Of a DNA stretch of 64,000 nt, positions 54,242-63,473 are shown piece after piece (the first letter of the stretch is position 1; each line of letters opens with the position of its first letter). The position numbers and the translations under genes are program-made. The stretch is from Iodidimonas muriae (GTDB lineage Bacteria > Pseudomonadota > Alphaproteobacteria > Sphingomonadales > Rhodothalassiaceae): positions 62,001 through 126,000 of the forward strand of contig NZ_BMOV01000008.1 in NCBI RefSeq assembly GCF_014647255.1, given 5' to 3'. The notes beneath the pieces are model-generated. The model did no database searches. It was not told the DNA's origin and worked only from the letters and a program-made list of their open reading frames with translations.

Positions 54242-56326
54242 ATGCGCCCCACCATCCTGTTTCCCTTGTTTGCCGATGTCACAACGCTGCCGGGCGTTGG
54301 CCCGCGCAATAAAGCTTTGTTCGAGCGCCTGACCGGCGGGCGGGTGGTGGATTTGTTGTGGCATTTGCCCACCGGCCTTGTGGACCGCCGCGCCCGGCCA
54401 AAAGTGGCGCAAGTGAAAGAAGGCGAGGTGGTCACATTATCGCTGGTGGTGGATCATCATCAGCCGCCCACACGGCACCGCGGGCCATATCGGGTCATCA
54501 TGCGCGATGACAGCGGCTTTTTAACGCTGGTATTCTTTCATGCCCGCGCCGATTGGCTTGTCCGCACCTTGCCCGAAGGCAGCACCCGGTTGATTTCGGG
54601 GCGGGTGGAACTGTTTCAGGATCGCCCGCAGATCACCCATCCCGATTATATCGTCAAACCCGAAGAAGAAGACAGCCTCCCTGCTTTGGAGCCGCTTTAT
54701 CCGCTCACGCAAGGATTGGGGCAAAAGCCGGTGCGTCGGGCGGTGGAAGGGGCGCTTTCTTTGGCACCGGATCTGCCGGAATGGTCGGACCCGGATCTGG
54801 TGGCACGGGAAGGTTTCTCTAACTGGAAACACGCTCTTGATGCCGTCCATGCGCCGCAATCACAAGCAGACCTTGAAGCAGTTACCGCCGCCCGCCGGCG
54901 CTTGGCCTATGATGAATTGCTGGCCAATCAATTGGCATTGGCGCTGGTGCGGCATCGGGCCCGTAAAAGCCGGGGGCGGTCTTTGCGGCCTTCGGGCAGA
55001 TTGAAACGCGCTATTCTTGATGCCTTGCCATGGCAGCTGACCAATGATCAGGTCCATGTCATGGCAGAGATCGAAGCGGATATGGCCGATCCCTCTGCCA
55101 TGTTGCGCTTGGTGCAAGGCGATGTGGGATCGGGCAAAACCATCCTTGCCTTGCTGGCGATGGCGGGGGCGGTAGAGGCAGGCGGGCAGGCGGCCTTTTT
55201 GGCTCCCACGGAAATTCTCGCCCGCCAGCATTTCGACACATTGAAATCCATGGCCGAGAAGGCGGGCCTGCGGATGGAGATTCTGACAGGGCGCATCAAG
55301 GGCCGGGCGCGCGCCGATATTCTGAGCCGCTTGGCAGGTGGCGAAATTGATATTTTGGTGGGCACCCATGCGCTGCTGACGGGGGATGTAGATTTTGCCG
55401 ATCTGGCCTTTGTCGTGGTGGATGAACAGCACCGGTTCGGAGTGTTTCAAAGGCTGGCTTTGGCGGAAAAATCAAAGCGTGGGGCCGATGTTCTGGTGAT
55501 GACGGCCACCCCCATTCCGCGCACCCTGACCATGACTATTTATGGCGATATGGATGTAAGCCGGATCATGGAAAAGCCGCCCGGCAGAAAGCCGATCGAT
55601 ACGCGGGTGGTGTCTTTGGACCGGTTGCCAGAGGTGGTCGAGGGCATTGTCCGCGCGGTGGGGTCCGGTGCGCAGATATACTGGGTGTGCCCTTTGGTGG
55701 AACTGACGGAAAAAAGCGATCTGGCCGCCGCTGAAGATCGCTTTGCCCATTTACAACAGCTTTTGGGGGCAAAAGTCGGGCTGGTGCATGGCCGCATGAA
55801 AAGCGCCGAAAAAGATGCCGTGATGGCGGCGTTCAAGGCGGGGGATTTGTCCGTTCTGGTGGCCACAACGGTGATCGAGGTGGGGGTGGATGTGCCCAAT
55901 GCCACCATCATGGTGATCGAACATGCCGAGCGCTTCGGCCTTGCCCAATTGCATCAATTGCGGGGCCGGGTGGGGCGCGGGGCGGGATCGTCCACATGTA
56001 TGCTGTTGCGCGCGGCAGATGCGGGGGACGTGGCGCGGTCACGGCTTAATATCATGCGCGAAACCGAAGATGGCTTTCTTATTGCGGAAGAAGATTTGCG
56101 GCTGCGCGGGGCGGGGGAAATGCTGGGGACCCGACAATCGGGGATGCCGGAATTCCGGCTGGCGGATCTGGAAGCTCATAGCGATCTGATGGAATTCGCC
56201 CGCGATGAAGCGCGTCTTGTGATTGCCCGCGATCCTGATCTGAAAGGCCCCCGCGCCGATGCTTTGCGGGTCTTGCTTTATTTATTCGAACGCGATGCGG
56301 CGGTGAAATATCTCAAAAGCGGCTGA
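54242..56326 (+). CDS. recG: ATP-dependent DNA helicase RecG
   Basis: A 694-residue RecG. The N-terminal wedge/OB domain starts TTLPGVGPRNKALFERLTGG (residues ~14-33). The helicase has Walker A GDVGSGKTILALLAM, DEQH (VVVDEQHRFGVFQ), [20 protein letters not shown] and the RecG-typical [16 protein letters not shown]. It reverses stalled forks and processes branched DNA. ATG 54242 is chosen; a TTG at 54227 could add five residues. The last four codons form the left arm of the terminator that follows. Confidence 0.96.
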   Translation: MRPTILFPLFADVTTLPGVGPRNKALFERLTGGRVVDLLWHLPTGLVDRRARPKVAQVKEGEVVTLSLVVDHHQPPTRHRGPYRVIMRDDSGFLTLVFFHARADWLVRTLPEGSTRLISGRVELFQDRPQITHPDYIVKPEEEDSLPALEPLYPLTQGLGQKPVRRAVEGALSLAPDLPEWSDPDLVAREGFSNWKHALDAVHAPQSQADLEAVTAARRRLAYDELLANQLALALVRHRARKSRGRSLRPSGRLKRAILDALPWQLTNDQVHVMAEIEADMADPSAMLRLVQGDVGSGKTILALLAMAGAVEAGGQAAFLAPTEILARQHFDTLKSMAEKAGLRMEILTGRIKGRARADILSRLAGGEIDILVGTHALLTGDVDFADLAFVVVDEQHRFGVFQRLALAEKSKRGADVLVMTATPIPRTLTMTIYGDMDVSRIMEKPPGRKPIDTRVVSLDRLPEVVEGIVRAVGSGAQIYWVCPLVELTEKSDLAAAEDRFAHLQQLLGAKVGLVHGRMKSAEKDAVMAAFKAGDLSVLVATTVIEVGVDVPNATIMVIEHAERFGLAQLHQLRGRVGRGAGSSTCMLLRAADAGDVARSRLNIMRETEDGFLIAEEDLRLRGAGEMLGTRQSGMPEFRLADLEAHSDLMEFARDEARLVIARDPDLKGPRADALRVLLYLFERDAAVKYLKSG

Positions 56327-56358
56327 CGCTTTCCCGAAGGCACCTCAGCCGCTTTTCC
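56315..56358. terminator. Bidirectional terminator overlapping the recG stop
   Basis: A perfect 12-bp stem, AAAAGCGGCTGA (56315-56326) with TCAGCCGCTTTT (56345-56356), ends in T residues on both strands. The left arm encodes the final Lys-Ser-Gly and stop of recG. It can end transcription of recG and of the convergent TraB/GumN gene. Confidence 0.85.
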
Positions 56359-56377
56359 TCGCTGCTATTCGTTTTCC

Positions 56378-57343
56378 TTATTCGATGCGCAGCACCTGAT
56401 ATCCTTTTTTCGCAAGCATTTTGGGCAGGGCATCTTTCCCCACCAGATGGCCAATTCCCACGGCGACAAGGGGCGTCCCTTGCTGGTTTTTCATGACGGC
56501 GTCGATCTGGTTGGCCCAATCCCTATTCCGCTGTACCACCATGGCCTGATATACTGCTTCATCGGACCACACACCGTTTTCGCCGTGAAGGTAGTCCGCC
56601 AAGGTTTCCATATCGCCTTTGGACCAAAGGTCGATGATCCTGTCATTTTGGAACTCGGTTTTGCGGATTTCTTCCACGCTGCGCATCAGCATGCCGATTT
56701 GAAGCGGCTCGGACAGATCCGCCAGAACATGTAATTGATCGCTAGCCTGTTCCAGAAATATCAGGGGTGTGTCAGCTTTTCCCGCCGCTTCCACGAGTGT
56801 TTCTGCCACGCCTTGTCGAGACATGTAACCGCGCTTCATTGCTGCCATGGAGCCAAGCTGGATGGAGGCCAGCCAGGGTTTCAATGGGTTCATGGCGGGC
56901 AAGGGAATAGAAAGCTCTGTGGCCAAGTCATAAACAGCCGCCGCCTGCTCTTCGCTCAACAGGTCAGTCAGGGTACGGCCATCCCTCAGCACGCCCAATT
57001 GGGGGATCAATTTTTGGAGGTCGCTACGGGCTTCTGGCCTTGGATCGCTTTCCAGAATCAGGCTGTCAGCAGTGCTTAGCGCATCATCAAAGGTGGCAGA
57101 GCGCCAGCTTAGATCTGGCGGCAAAAGCTGAACCGTACCTACCAGATAAAGCATTGTGTCGGCGTTTTTTACCGTCCAGATCGGGGGTGTTCCAGTACTT
57201 TGAGCCTCCTCGGCCTGGGCAGGCGCTGGATTGATAAAACCATAAACCAGAACAATGGCGCTCAAGATAAAAAGAGACATGAGGGCAAGAACAGCTGAGC
57301 CGTGCGGTGTAGACATAGTTCGGGCGTTGGGTGCCTTAAGCAT
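56378..57343 (-). CDS. TraB/GumN family protein
   Basis: A 321-residue protein. A hydrophobic N-terminal segment (VLALMSLFILSAIVLVYGF, residues ~18-36) is a signal anchor or signal peptide. The family core begins PPIWTVKNADTMLYLVGTVQLLPPDL, where the usual GT-x-HLLP carries Gln instead of His (GTVQLLP). The C-terminal GTPLVAVGIGHLVGKDALPKM holds the second conserved GxGH motif. The family resembles Tiki-type metalloproteases, whose metal-binding needs the first His, so catalytic ability here may be altered. It is expected to be periplasmic. It converges on recG and lies next to the sdpI-like gene. Confidence 0.85.
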   Translation of the reverse strand: MLKAPNARTMSTPHGSAVLALMSLFILSAIVLVYGFINPAPAQAEEAQSTGTPPIWTVKNADTMLYLVGTVQLLPPDLSWRSATFDDALSTADSLILESDPRPEARSDLQKLIPQLGVLRDGRTLTDLLSEEQAAAVYDLATELSIPLPAMNPLKPWLASIQLGSMAAMKRGYMSRQGVAETLVEAAGKADTPLIFLEQASDQLHVLADLSEPLQIGMLMRSVEEIRKTEFQNDRIIDLWSKGDMETLADYLHGENGVWSDEAVYQAMVVQRNRDWANQIDAVMKNQQGTPLVAVGIGHLVGKDALPKMLAKKGYQVLRIE

Positions 57344-57370
57344 GAGATTTATCCTTCTATGTCAAAGAGA

Positions 57371-58027
57371 TCAGGCGCTTTGCAGCCGCGCTTTGCGCCA
57401 TAGATGATAGGAATTGAGATAGACCACCAGCTTCAATCCAATGACCGTTCCTAAATGGACAAAGATCACCGTTTTTGGATCCATGAAGGCCAGTAAAACA
57501 AGGGCCAGAAAGGACATGACCACCAGCCCACGGCCCAAAATCCGGTGAGATTTCACCCAGACCTGCTCGCTTTTCATGGTCCATGGCGAGCGAAAGCCGA
57601 TGCGGCTTTGCCATGTCACCGTGGTCATATAATTTCCCATGAACAAAAAGAACAGCACATCAAGGATGGCAAGGCCCATCATCATGCCATTTTTATCAAT
57701 CAGATCAAATTGCTGAAGTCCTGAATAGGTTTGCAGCAATAAGGCGAGCAGCGGCCCGAACAATAAGCCCATCACCATAGGCATACGGGATTTGCTGACC
57801 CCGCGGGACAAGCCATCACCTTGTGGCCAACCAAGTTTCGACAGGCTGACAAGCAGCAGATAAAGGCCCCCGAACACCGGGAAAATATAAGGCCCGAAAG
57901 CAGGGGGAAGGCCCAACTTGGCGGCGCTTTTGGCTGCAATGCTGTCACCTGTGCCGGTGCTTAGCCACAGCCCTAGAATTAAGGCAACAACAACGATGGT
58001 CGCAGCAAGGCCTATGATGCGTTTCAT
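57371..58027 (-). CDS. sdpI: SdpI-family membrane immunity/signalling protein
   Basis: A 218-residue membrane protein with about six helices. PWTMKSEQVWVKSHRILGRG is the SdpI signature (P-x-T-x3-E-x-W-x3-H). In Bacillus subtilis SdpI protects against the SdpC killing factor and sequesters the repressor SdpR when toxin is present. Here it overlaps the ArsR-type gene by 4 bp (ATGA), matching the sdpRI operon design. No SdpC-like toxin gene is seen in the window. In proteobacteria SdpI-like proteins are widespread and unstudied, so the immunity role is inference. Start ATG 58027. Confidence 0.85.
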   Translation of the reverse strand: MKRIIGLAATIVVVALILGLWLSTGTGDSIAAKSAAKLGLPPAFGPYIFPVFGGLYLLLVSLSKLGWPQGDGLSRGVSKSRMPMVMGLLFGPLLALLLQTYSGLQQFDLIDKNGMMMGLAILDVLFFLFMGNYMTTVTWQSRIGFRSPWTMKSEQVWVKSHRILGRGLVVMSFLALVLLAFMDPKTVIFVHLGTVIGLKLVVYLNSYHLWRKARLQSA

Positions 58028-58347
58028 ATCTCATTCTCCGTTTCTTCGGGGGCAGGGGGCTGCTCTTGCACTGAAGGCATATGTTGGGTTCCGAACAAAC
58101 CCATCAGCATGCCAATGGCTTCTTCAGCCACAGTGGCGTTCAGGCGATAATGGATCGTCACGCCGTCGCGCTCCGCCGTGATCAACCCAGCCTCTTTCAG
58201 GGCGGCGAAATGGGTCGACATGGTGGGTTTAGAGACATCGAATTTTTCGGCCAATGCACCCGCTGTCATGGAACCATTGCGCAGATAAGCAATGATAGCT
58301 CTGCGGATTGGGTGCGATAGGGCTTTGAGGACGTGGTTTATTTTCAT
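58024..58347 (-). CDS. sdpR: ArsR-family regulator, SdpR-like
   Basis: A 107-residue winged-helix regulator. LKALSHPIRRAIIAYLRNG and MTAGALAEKFDVSKPTMSTH form the HTH, followed by FAALKEAGLITAERDGVTIHYRL (wing). There are no ArsR metal-binding cysteines, so it is not a metal sensor, in line with SdpR, which is controlled by its membrane partner. It overlaps sdpI by 4 bp. A 14-bp perfect palindrome plus a second copy of its core overlap the promoter directly upstream, so autorepression is likely. The ATG at 58347 has no clear ribosome-binding site. Confidence 0.88.
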   Translation of the reverse strand: MKINHVLKALSHPIRRAIIAYLRNGSMTAGALAEKFDVSKPTMSTHFAALKEAGLITAERDGVTIHYRLNATVAEEAIGMLMGLFGTQHMPSVQEQPPAPEETENEI

Positions 58348-58350
58348 ATC

Positions 58351-58383
58351 TATCTAATTAGATAATCAGCTAATTAGAGTCAA
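58351..58383 (-). promoter_or_regulatory. sdpRI promoter with overlapping palindromic operator
   Basis: On the minus strand TTGACT (58378-58383) and TAATTA (58355-58360) are 17 bp apart, a good sigma70-type pair. A perfect palindrome TATCTAATTAGATA (58351-58364) covers the -10 and a second core CTAATTAG (58370-58377) lies in the spacer. ArsR-family repressors bind such sites. Transcription would start almost at the sdpR ATG, suggesting a leaderless or nearly leaderless mRNA. Confidence 0.65.
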
Positions 58384-58480
58384 GGCTAAATTAAAAAATG
58401 AAATATTATGGATTTTGAGTGCGAACTAATCACACATAAAAATCGTAGATATGGTGTGGAAACAGGATAAGGACTTTAAA

Positions 58481-58630
58481 ATGACCTATACCGAGATGGT
58501 GCGCCGCTTTGGGATGCTTGCCGTTTTGACGGTGCTGGGTGGGCTGAGTGTAGCCGCATGCAACACTATCGAGGGTGCGGGGGAGGATATTGAATCCGTT
58601 GGTGAGGAAATCGAGGACGACGCAAGTTAA
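58481..58630 (+). CDS. Entericidin-family small lipoprotein
   Basis: A 49-residue lipoprotein, MTYTEMVRRFGMLAVLTVLG then GLSVAAC with a lipobox (VAAC, Cys27), and a short mature tail NTIEGAGEDIESVGEEIEDD. This matches the entericidin A/B family (CNTIxGxGxDI). In E. coli these are stress-induced membrane peptides forming an antidote/toxin pair; here only one copy is seen. GGATAAGGAC precedes the ATG. It is divergent from sdpR with a shared 133-bp gap and followed by a DUF1328 gene, another stress-induced small membrane protein. Confidence 0.85.
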   Translation: MTYTEMVRRFGMLAVLTVLGGLSVAACNTIEGAGEDIESVGEEIEDDAS

Positions 58631-58638
58631 GTCATTTT

Positions 58639-58668
58639 ACCCAAGAGTTTATTTTAAAGCTCTTGGGT
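58639..58668. repeat. Hairpin between entericidin and DUF1328 genes
   Basis: ACCCAAGAG (58639-58647) and CTCTTGGGT (58660-58668) form a perfect 9-bp stem whose loop can pair further (TTTA with TAAA). There is no T-tract after it on the plus strand. It starts 9 bp after the entericidin stop and may stabilise or partly terminate the upstream message. Confidence 0.5.
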
Positions 58669-58693
58669 CACCCTATCAGAAAGGAACCAAGAT

Positions 58694-58864
58694 ATGTTCG
58701 GCTGGGCTATTTTCTTTCTTCTTATTGCGTTGGTGGCCGCATTTTTCGGTTTTGGCGGCATCGCCGATCTTTCCGCAGACTTTGCGGTGATTATTTTGAT
58801 CGTCGCGCTTGTGCTGGCGGTTGTGACAGGTGTTCTTGGCTGGCGTGGACGCGGACGCATGTAG
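58694..58864 (+). CDS. DUF1328 small membrane protein (YtjA-like)
   Basis: A 56-residue protein with two hydrophobic helices: MFGWAIFFLLIALVAAFFGF, and FAVIILIVALVLAVVTGVLG with a basic end WRGRGRM. This is the DUF1328 (YtjA) family, whose members are induced by envelope or general stress; molecular function is unknown. AAAGGAACC precedes the ATG. It follows the entericidin gene on the same strand across a hairpin. Confidence 0.85.
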   Translation: MFGWAIFFLLIALVAAFFGFGGIADLSADFAVIILIVALVLAVVTGVLGWRGRGRM

Positions 58865-58935
58865 CCTCGCCACTCCCATAAGGTGCGAGGCAGCCTGAAG
58901 CGTTTAACGCAGCGCGTATTCAAGAAGATGGGGAG

Positions 58936-59013
58936 TTGGCGACCCCGGCAGGACTCGAACCTGCAACAACCTGCTTAGAAGGCAGGTGCTCTATCCAATT
59001 GAGCTACGGGGCC
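58936..59013 (-). tRNA. tRNA-Arg (anticodon TCT)
   Basis: Complete cloverleaf on the minus strand: acceptor GGCCCCG/CGGGGTC (one G-T pair), D arm TAGCTCAATTGGATAGAGCA, anticodon stem-loop CTGCCTTCTAAGCAG with TCT, T arm GCAGGTTCGAGTCCTGC. The discriminator is G and CCA is encoded. It reads AGA codons. Confidence 0.95.
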
Positions 59014-59037
59014 TGTGGGGCGTGACCAAAGCGCGGC

Positions 59038-59325
59038 TTATTTGAAATTATCCGCATAGGGCTTGATGATACGCATTCTGCTGTGCTCGGGCAGAATTTC
59101 GGCAGCAATACCATATTTTTTGGCATAGGCCAGTGCCTCTTCCTTGGTGGGGAAGCGCAGCTTGATCTGCTTTTTGGTATCTTTGGTGCCTGTCCAACCC
59201 ATCAGGGGGTCAATGACCTGTGGTGTCGTGGAGACGAATTCCAAAACCCATTTGTGGGTGTTGCGTTTGCCTGATGTCATGGCTGATTTTGAAGGGCGAT
59301 AAATTCGGGCATGTTGCATAGTCAT
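59038..59325 (-). CDS. NADH dehydrogenase complex I accessory subunit, NDUFS4-like
   Basis: A 95-residue protein of the ETC complex I subunit conserved region family. HARIYRPSKSAMTSGKRNTHK then WVLEFVSTTPQVIDPLMGWT and KQIKLRFPTKEEALAYAKKYG are the blocks shared with mitochondrial NDUFS4 and the accessory subunits of alphaproteobacterial complex I. It stabilises the N module on the cytoplasmic side. ATG 59325 follows GGAGACGA; ATG 59319 is also possible. It stands apart from any nuo operon, as usual, and lies just upstream of tRNA-Arg on the same strand. Confidence 0.9.
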   Translation of the reverse strand: MTMQHARIYRPSKSAMTSGKRNTHKWVLEFVSTTPQVIDPLMGWTGTKDTKKQIKLRFPTKEEALAYAKKYGIAAEILPEHSRMRIIKPYADNFK

Positions 59326-59543
59326 TCGTCTCCGCCAAAATCCGATCCACTGTCACGCACAGAGATGCGGTGTTCCTGCCGGTTCTATAACCGCCTAGGG
59401 CCCCTTCATGCAATCCCCCACAGATATGGGGCGGCACAAATAAAGCAGAAAGGCGAGGGGCCATGCACAGTCTCTATCCATTGTCCGGACGATGAGATGC
59501 ACGGTGAGAGAGGCTTTTTGCAGGTTTATTTGTGTAGATAAAG

Positions 59544-59962
59544 TCAGTCTTGCGGCAATTGGTAATTGATCATCCAGTTGATGCCGAATTGGTCGGTCCA
59601 CATGCCGAAATAAGCGCCCCAGAAGGTTTCATCGAGCGGCATTTTCACCTCACCACCCTTAGACAGCTTTGCAAATAGCGTGTCGCAATGGTCTTTGCTT
59701 TTGCCGGTGATGGAAATGGCGAAATCATTGCCTTTAACGAGAGCCGGACCACAGCCGGGAACATGGTCGCTGGCCATCAGGGTGCTGTCGCCAATGGCCA
59801 AAGACACATGCATCACCCGATTTTTATAGCTGTCCGGGACATTCATATCGGCGGGTGCCTCTTCAAAGGTGGCAAATTCGGAAAAGTCCCCCCGAAAACG
59901 GATTTGTAAAAGTCGAAGGCTGCTTTCGCATTGCCATCGAAGGTGAGATAGATGTTGAGCAT
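59544..59962 (-). pseudogene. VOC-family (PhnB/glyoxalase-like) protein, frameshifted
   Basis: Reading on the minus strand, ATG 59962 (after GGGAGGGC) starts LNIYLTFDGNAKAAFDFYKS then VFGG, the standard start of PhnB-type VOC proteins. At the run of six G (plus strand C at 59888-59893) the frame breaks. One base shifted it continues DFSEFATFEEAPADMNVPDS and then the rest of the domain (MHVSLAIGDSTLMASDHVPG ... GMWTDQFGINWMINYQL) to 59544. Seven G would restore a single ~139-residue protein. An internal ATG at 59846 would give only 100 residues lacking the first strand. Either a sequencing error, a true mutation or a variable homopolymer. Function of the intact family member is unknown. Confidence 0.8.
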
Positions 59963-60148
59963 GCCTGCCCTCCCAAGCTGTTGATAAGATAGAATATTCA
60001 TTGAATGTTCGAATAATAATCTATGCGGCTTTGTCTGTCAGATTTTATGGCGGCAAATATATTATACAGAAAAAAATAGCGAAATAAGTGGTAATGCGAT
60101 AAATTTATTGGGTTTTTCGATGATTGTCACAGGCAATGGGAGAGGGTC

Positions 60149-60799
60149 ATGAGCGCGGGAAAACGTGGCTTGAAGCGGGTGGAGGATACAAAAAAAGAAC
60201 TGGAGCGCATCAAGAAAAAAATCGAGATCGCTCAGGAGTTGAATCCCGATATCGATCTGGGGCAGGTGGATGATCGAATCGCGCGGCTTGATGATTTGAT
60301 TGCCGAAGGAGCAAAAGAAGAGGCACGGCGCGAGGCGATCAATCTGGAGAAGGAAGCGCGTCGGCTTCGGGATGGTAAGAAAAAGCCCGGCGGTAATCAT
60401 CCCGGCAATGATTGCGACGAGCCCGATGATAAGGACGATGACGACGACGATGATGATGGTGGCGGAAATGGCAATGGCGGAAATGGCAATGGGGGCGGCG
60501 GATCTTCAAAATGGTGCTGCTGTTGTTCCTCTGCGCCCGCCGCACCGGCCAGCGGATCAGGAGTGCCGGATGCCACCTGCGTTTATCTGCAAACCCGTAC
60601 CACTGTTGCCGCATGGAACAGGGGCGGGCAGCGCTGGGAAGTGTTTGATGCCAAATCGGAAATCATCAAGGTAACCTTCATCACCGGCGGTATTCTGGCC
60701 ATCGGCAAGGATAAGGGGGCACTTTTTGATTGCAAGCTGGGTACGTGGCTCAAAGCTTTCGATCCTGTCGAAAATCTCGTGGATGGCGATGGGCAGTAG
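60149..60799 (+). CDS. Hypothetical modular protein with Asp run, Gly/Asn linker and Cys cluster
   Basis: A 216-residue protein of no recognised family. Residues 1-76 are highly charged and helical, likely a coiled coil (KRVEDTKKELERIKKKIEIA, REAINLEKEARRLRD). Residues 85-120 are low-complexity: an Asp run (eight Asp at 96-103), then Gly/Asn repeats encoded by a 15-bp tandem unit. Four consecutive cysteines lie at 123-126 (KWCCCCSS). Residues ~140-210 look like a compact beta domain (ATCVYLQTRTTVAAW, EIIKVTFITGGILAIGKD). No signal peptide. GGGAGAGGGTC precedes the ATG. It might bind metal through the Asp or Cys tracts. The PhnA-like gene follows on the same strand. Confidence 0.6.
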   Translation: MSAGKRGLKRVEDTKKELERIKKKIEIAQELNPDIDLGQVDDRIARLDDLIAEGAKEEARREAINLEKEARRLRDGKKKPGGNHPGNDCDEPDDKDDDDDDDDGGGNGNGGNGNGGGGSSKWCCCCSSAPAAPASGSGVPDATCVYLQTRTTVAAWNRGGQRWEVFDAKSEIIKVTFITGGILAIGKDKGALFDCKLGTWLKAFDPVENLVDGDGQ

Positions 60800-60924
60800 T
60801 TGGTTGCATCTGTTTGGAGTGCGCGCATTGTCGCAATGGGCGGAGGGTGTTGACCAAAGCCTGCGCGGGCGTTACAGCCAAGGCTTCACCATTGGATATA
60901 GTGAGAATCAGATAAGGAACCGCC

Positions 60925-61230
60925 ATGACGGATGCGGGCGATGGCGCCTATGTTTATGATGAAGCAACGGGGGAATGGCTTAGCCCTGAAGAGGCTGCTG
61001 AAAAAGCCGCCAAGGCCCGTGAAGTGCGCGATGCCGTGGGCAATGTGCTGGCCGATGGCGATAGCGTCACCCTGATCAAGGATCTGAAGGTAAAAGGCGC
61101 TGGCCAAACCTTAAAGCGCGGAACGGTGATCAAATCCATCCGCCTGACCGATGACAATCAGGAAATCGATTGCCGCCATGAAGGCATCAAGGGCCTCGTT
61201 CTGCGCGCCGAGTTTGTGCAAAAGCGATAA
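60925..61230 (+). CDS. PhnA/YjdM-like domain protein lacking the zinc ribbon
   Basis: A 101-residue protein. The C-terminal two thirds match the PhnA/YjdM domain: VRDAVGNVLADGDSVTLIKD then LKVKGAGQTLKRGTVIKSIR and GIKGLVLRAEFVQKR, an SH3-like barrel. The normal N-terminal zinc ribbon with four cysteines is replaced by AYVYDEATGEWLSPEEA, with no cysteine, which looks like a remnant of that ribbon. YjdM was once linked to phosphonate use but that is not established. ATG 60925 follows AAGGAACC. It is 125 bp after the Asp/Cys-rich gene and ends at a terminator shared with thiC. Confidence 0.8.
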   Translation: MTDAGDGAYVYDEATGEWLSPEEAAEKAAKAREVRDAVGNVLADGDSVTLIKDLKVKGAGQTLKRGTVIKSIRLTDDNQEIDCRHEGIKGLVLRAEFVQKR

Positions 61231-61255
61231 GCACAAAATTCGGCGATAGTGAAAG

Positions 61256-61294
61256 AAAAAACGGCAGGAAGCGCGATGCTCCCTGCCGTTTTTC
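61256..61294. terminator. Bidirectional terminator between phnA-like gene and thiC
   Basis: AAAAACGGCAGG (left) pairs with CCTGCCGTTTTT (right), giving a 12-bp stem with A and T tracts on both sides, between convergent genes. It can terminate transcription from either direction. Confidence 0.88.
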
Positions 61295-61322
61295 GTTTTC
61301 TCCGTTTTATGCTGCGCTGAAA

Positions 61323-63167
<1,845 letters not shown>

Positions 63168-63299
63168 TCAGTCTCCAGGTCACAAGGCGCAGCATCGCTG
63201 CTTGGTTCGACGAGGGGACCAGGCGCTCAGGGAAGCATATGCGGGCAGTATTGGCCAAAACCTATGCTTGAAGCATATTGTTTCGGCCCCGTAACCGTC

Positions 63300-63408
63300 C
63301 GTTCCCTTCGCAGGTTTGAACCTGGTCAGGTTCGAAGGGTCGCCGTGCGGCCGCAAAATTTGCGGCTATCGGCCTCTCAGCTTCTAACGTGAAGCTCCCC
63401 CAGGAACG
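63300..63408 (-). ncRNA. TPP riboswitch (THI element) controlling thiC
   Basis: On the minus strand the leader shows the THI-box core: GCTGAGAGG in the pyrimidine-sensing arm and GACCCTTCGAACCTGA with AACCTGCGAAGGGAA in the pyrophosphate-sensing arm. Outer P1 arms CGTTCC (63403-63408) and GGAACG (63300-63305) pair. It should repress thiC when TPP is abundant. The ~135 nt between aptamer and ATG would contain the expression platform. Confidence 0.92.
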
Positions 63409-63473
63409 TGGGACGGAGTGTGGCCATTTGGCGCAGGTTTTTCAAGGGAAAGCGGCACACCGATGCGAATATT

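Noticed and set aside
59544-59846. Treating the 100-residue VOC frame as a complete small gene
   Set aside because: The missing N-terminal strand is present just upstream in a shifted frame with its own start and ribosome-binding site, so a frameshift explains the data better.
60726-60959. 77-codon frame between the Asp/Cys-rich gene and the PhnA-like gene
   Set aside because: It overlaps both real genes in other frames and has no family similarity.
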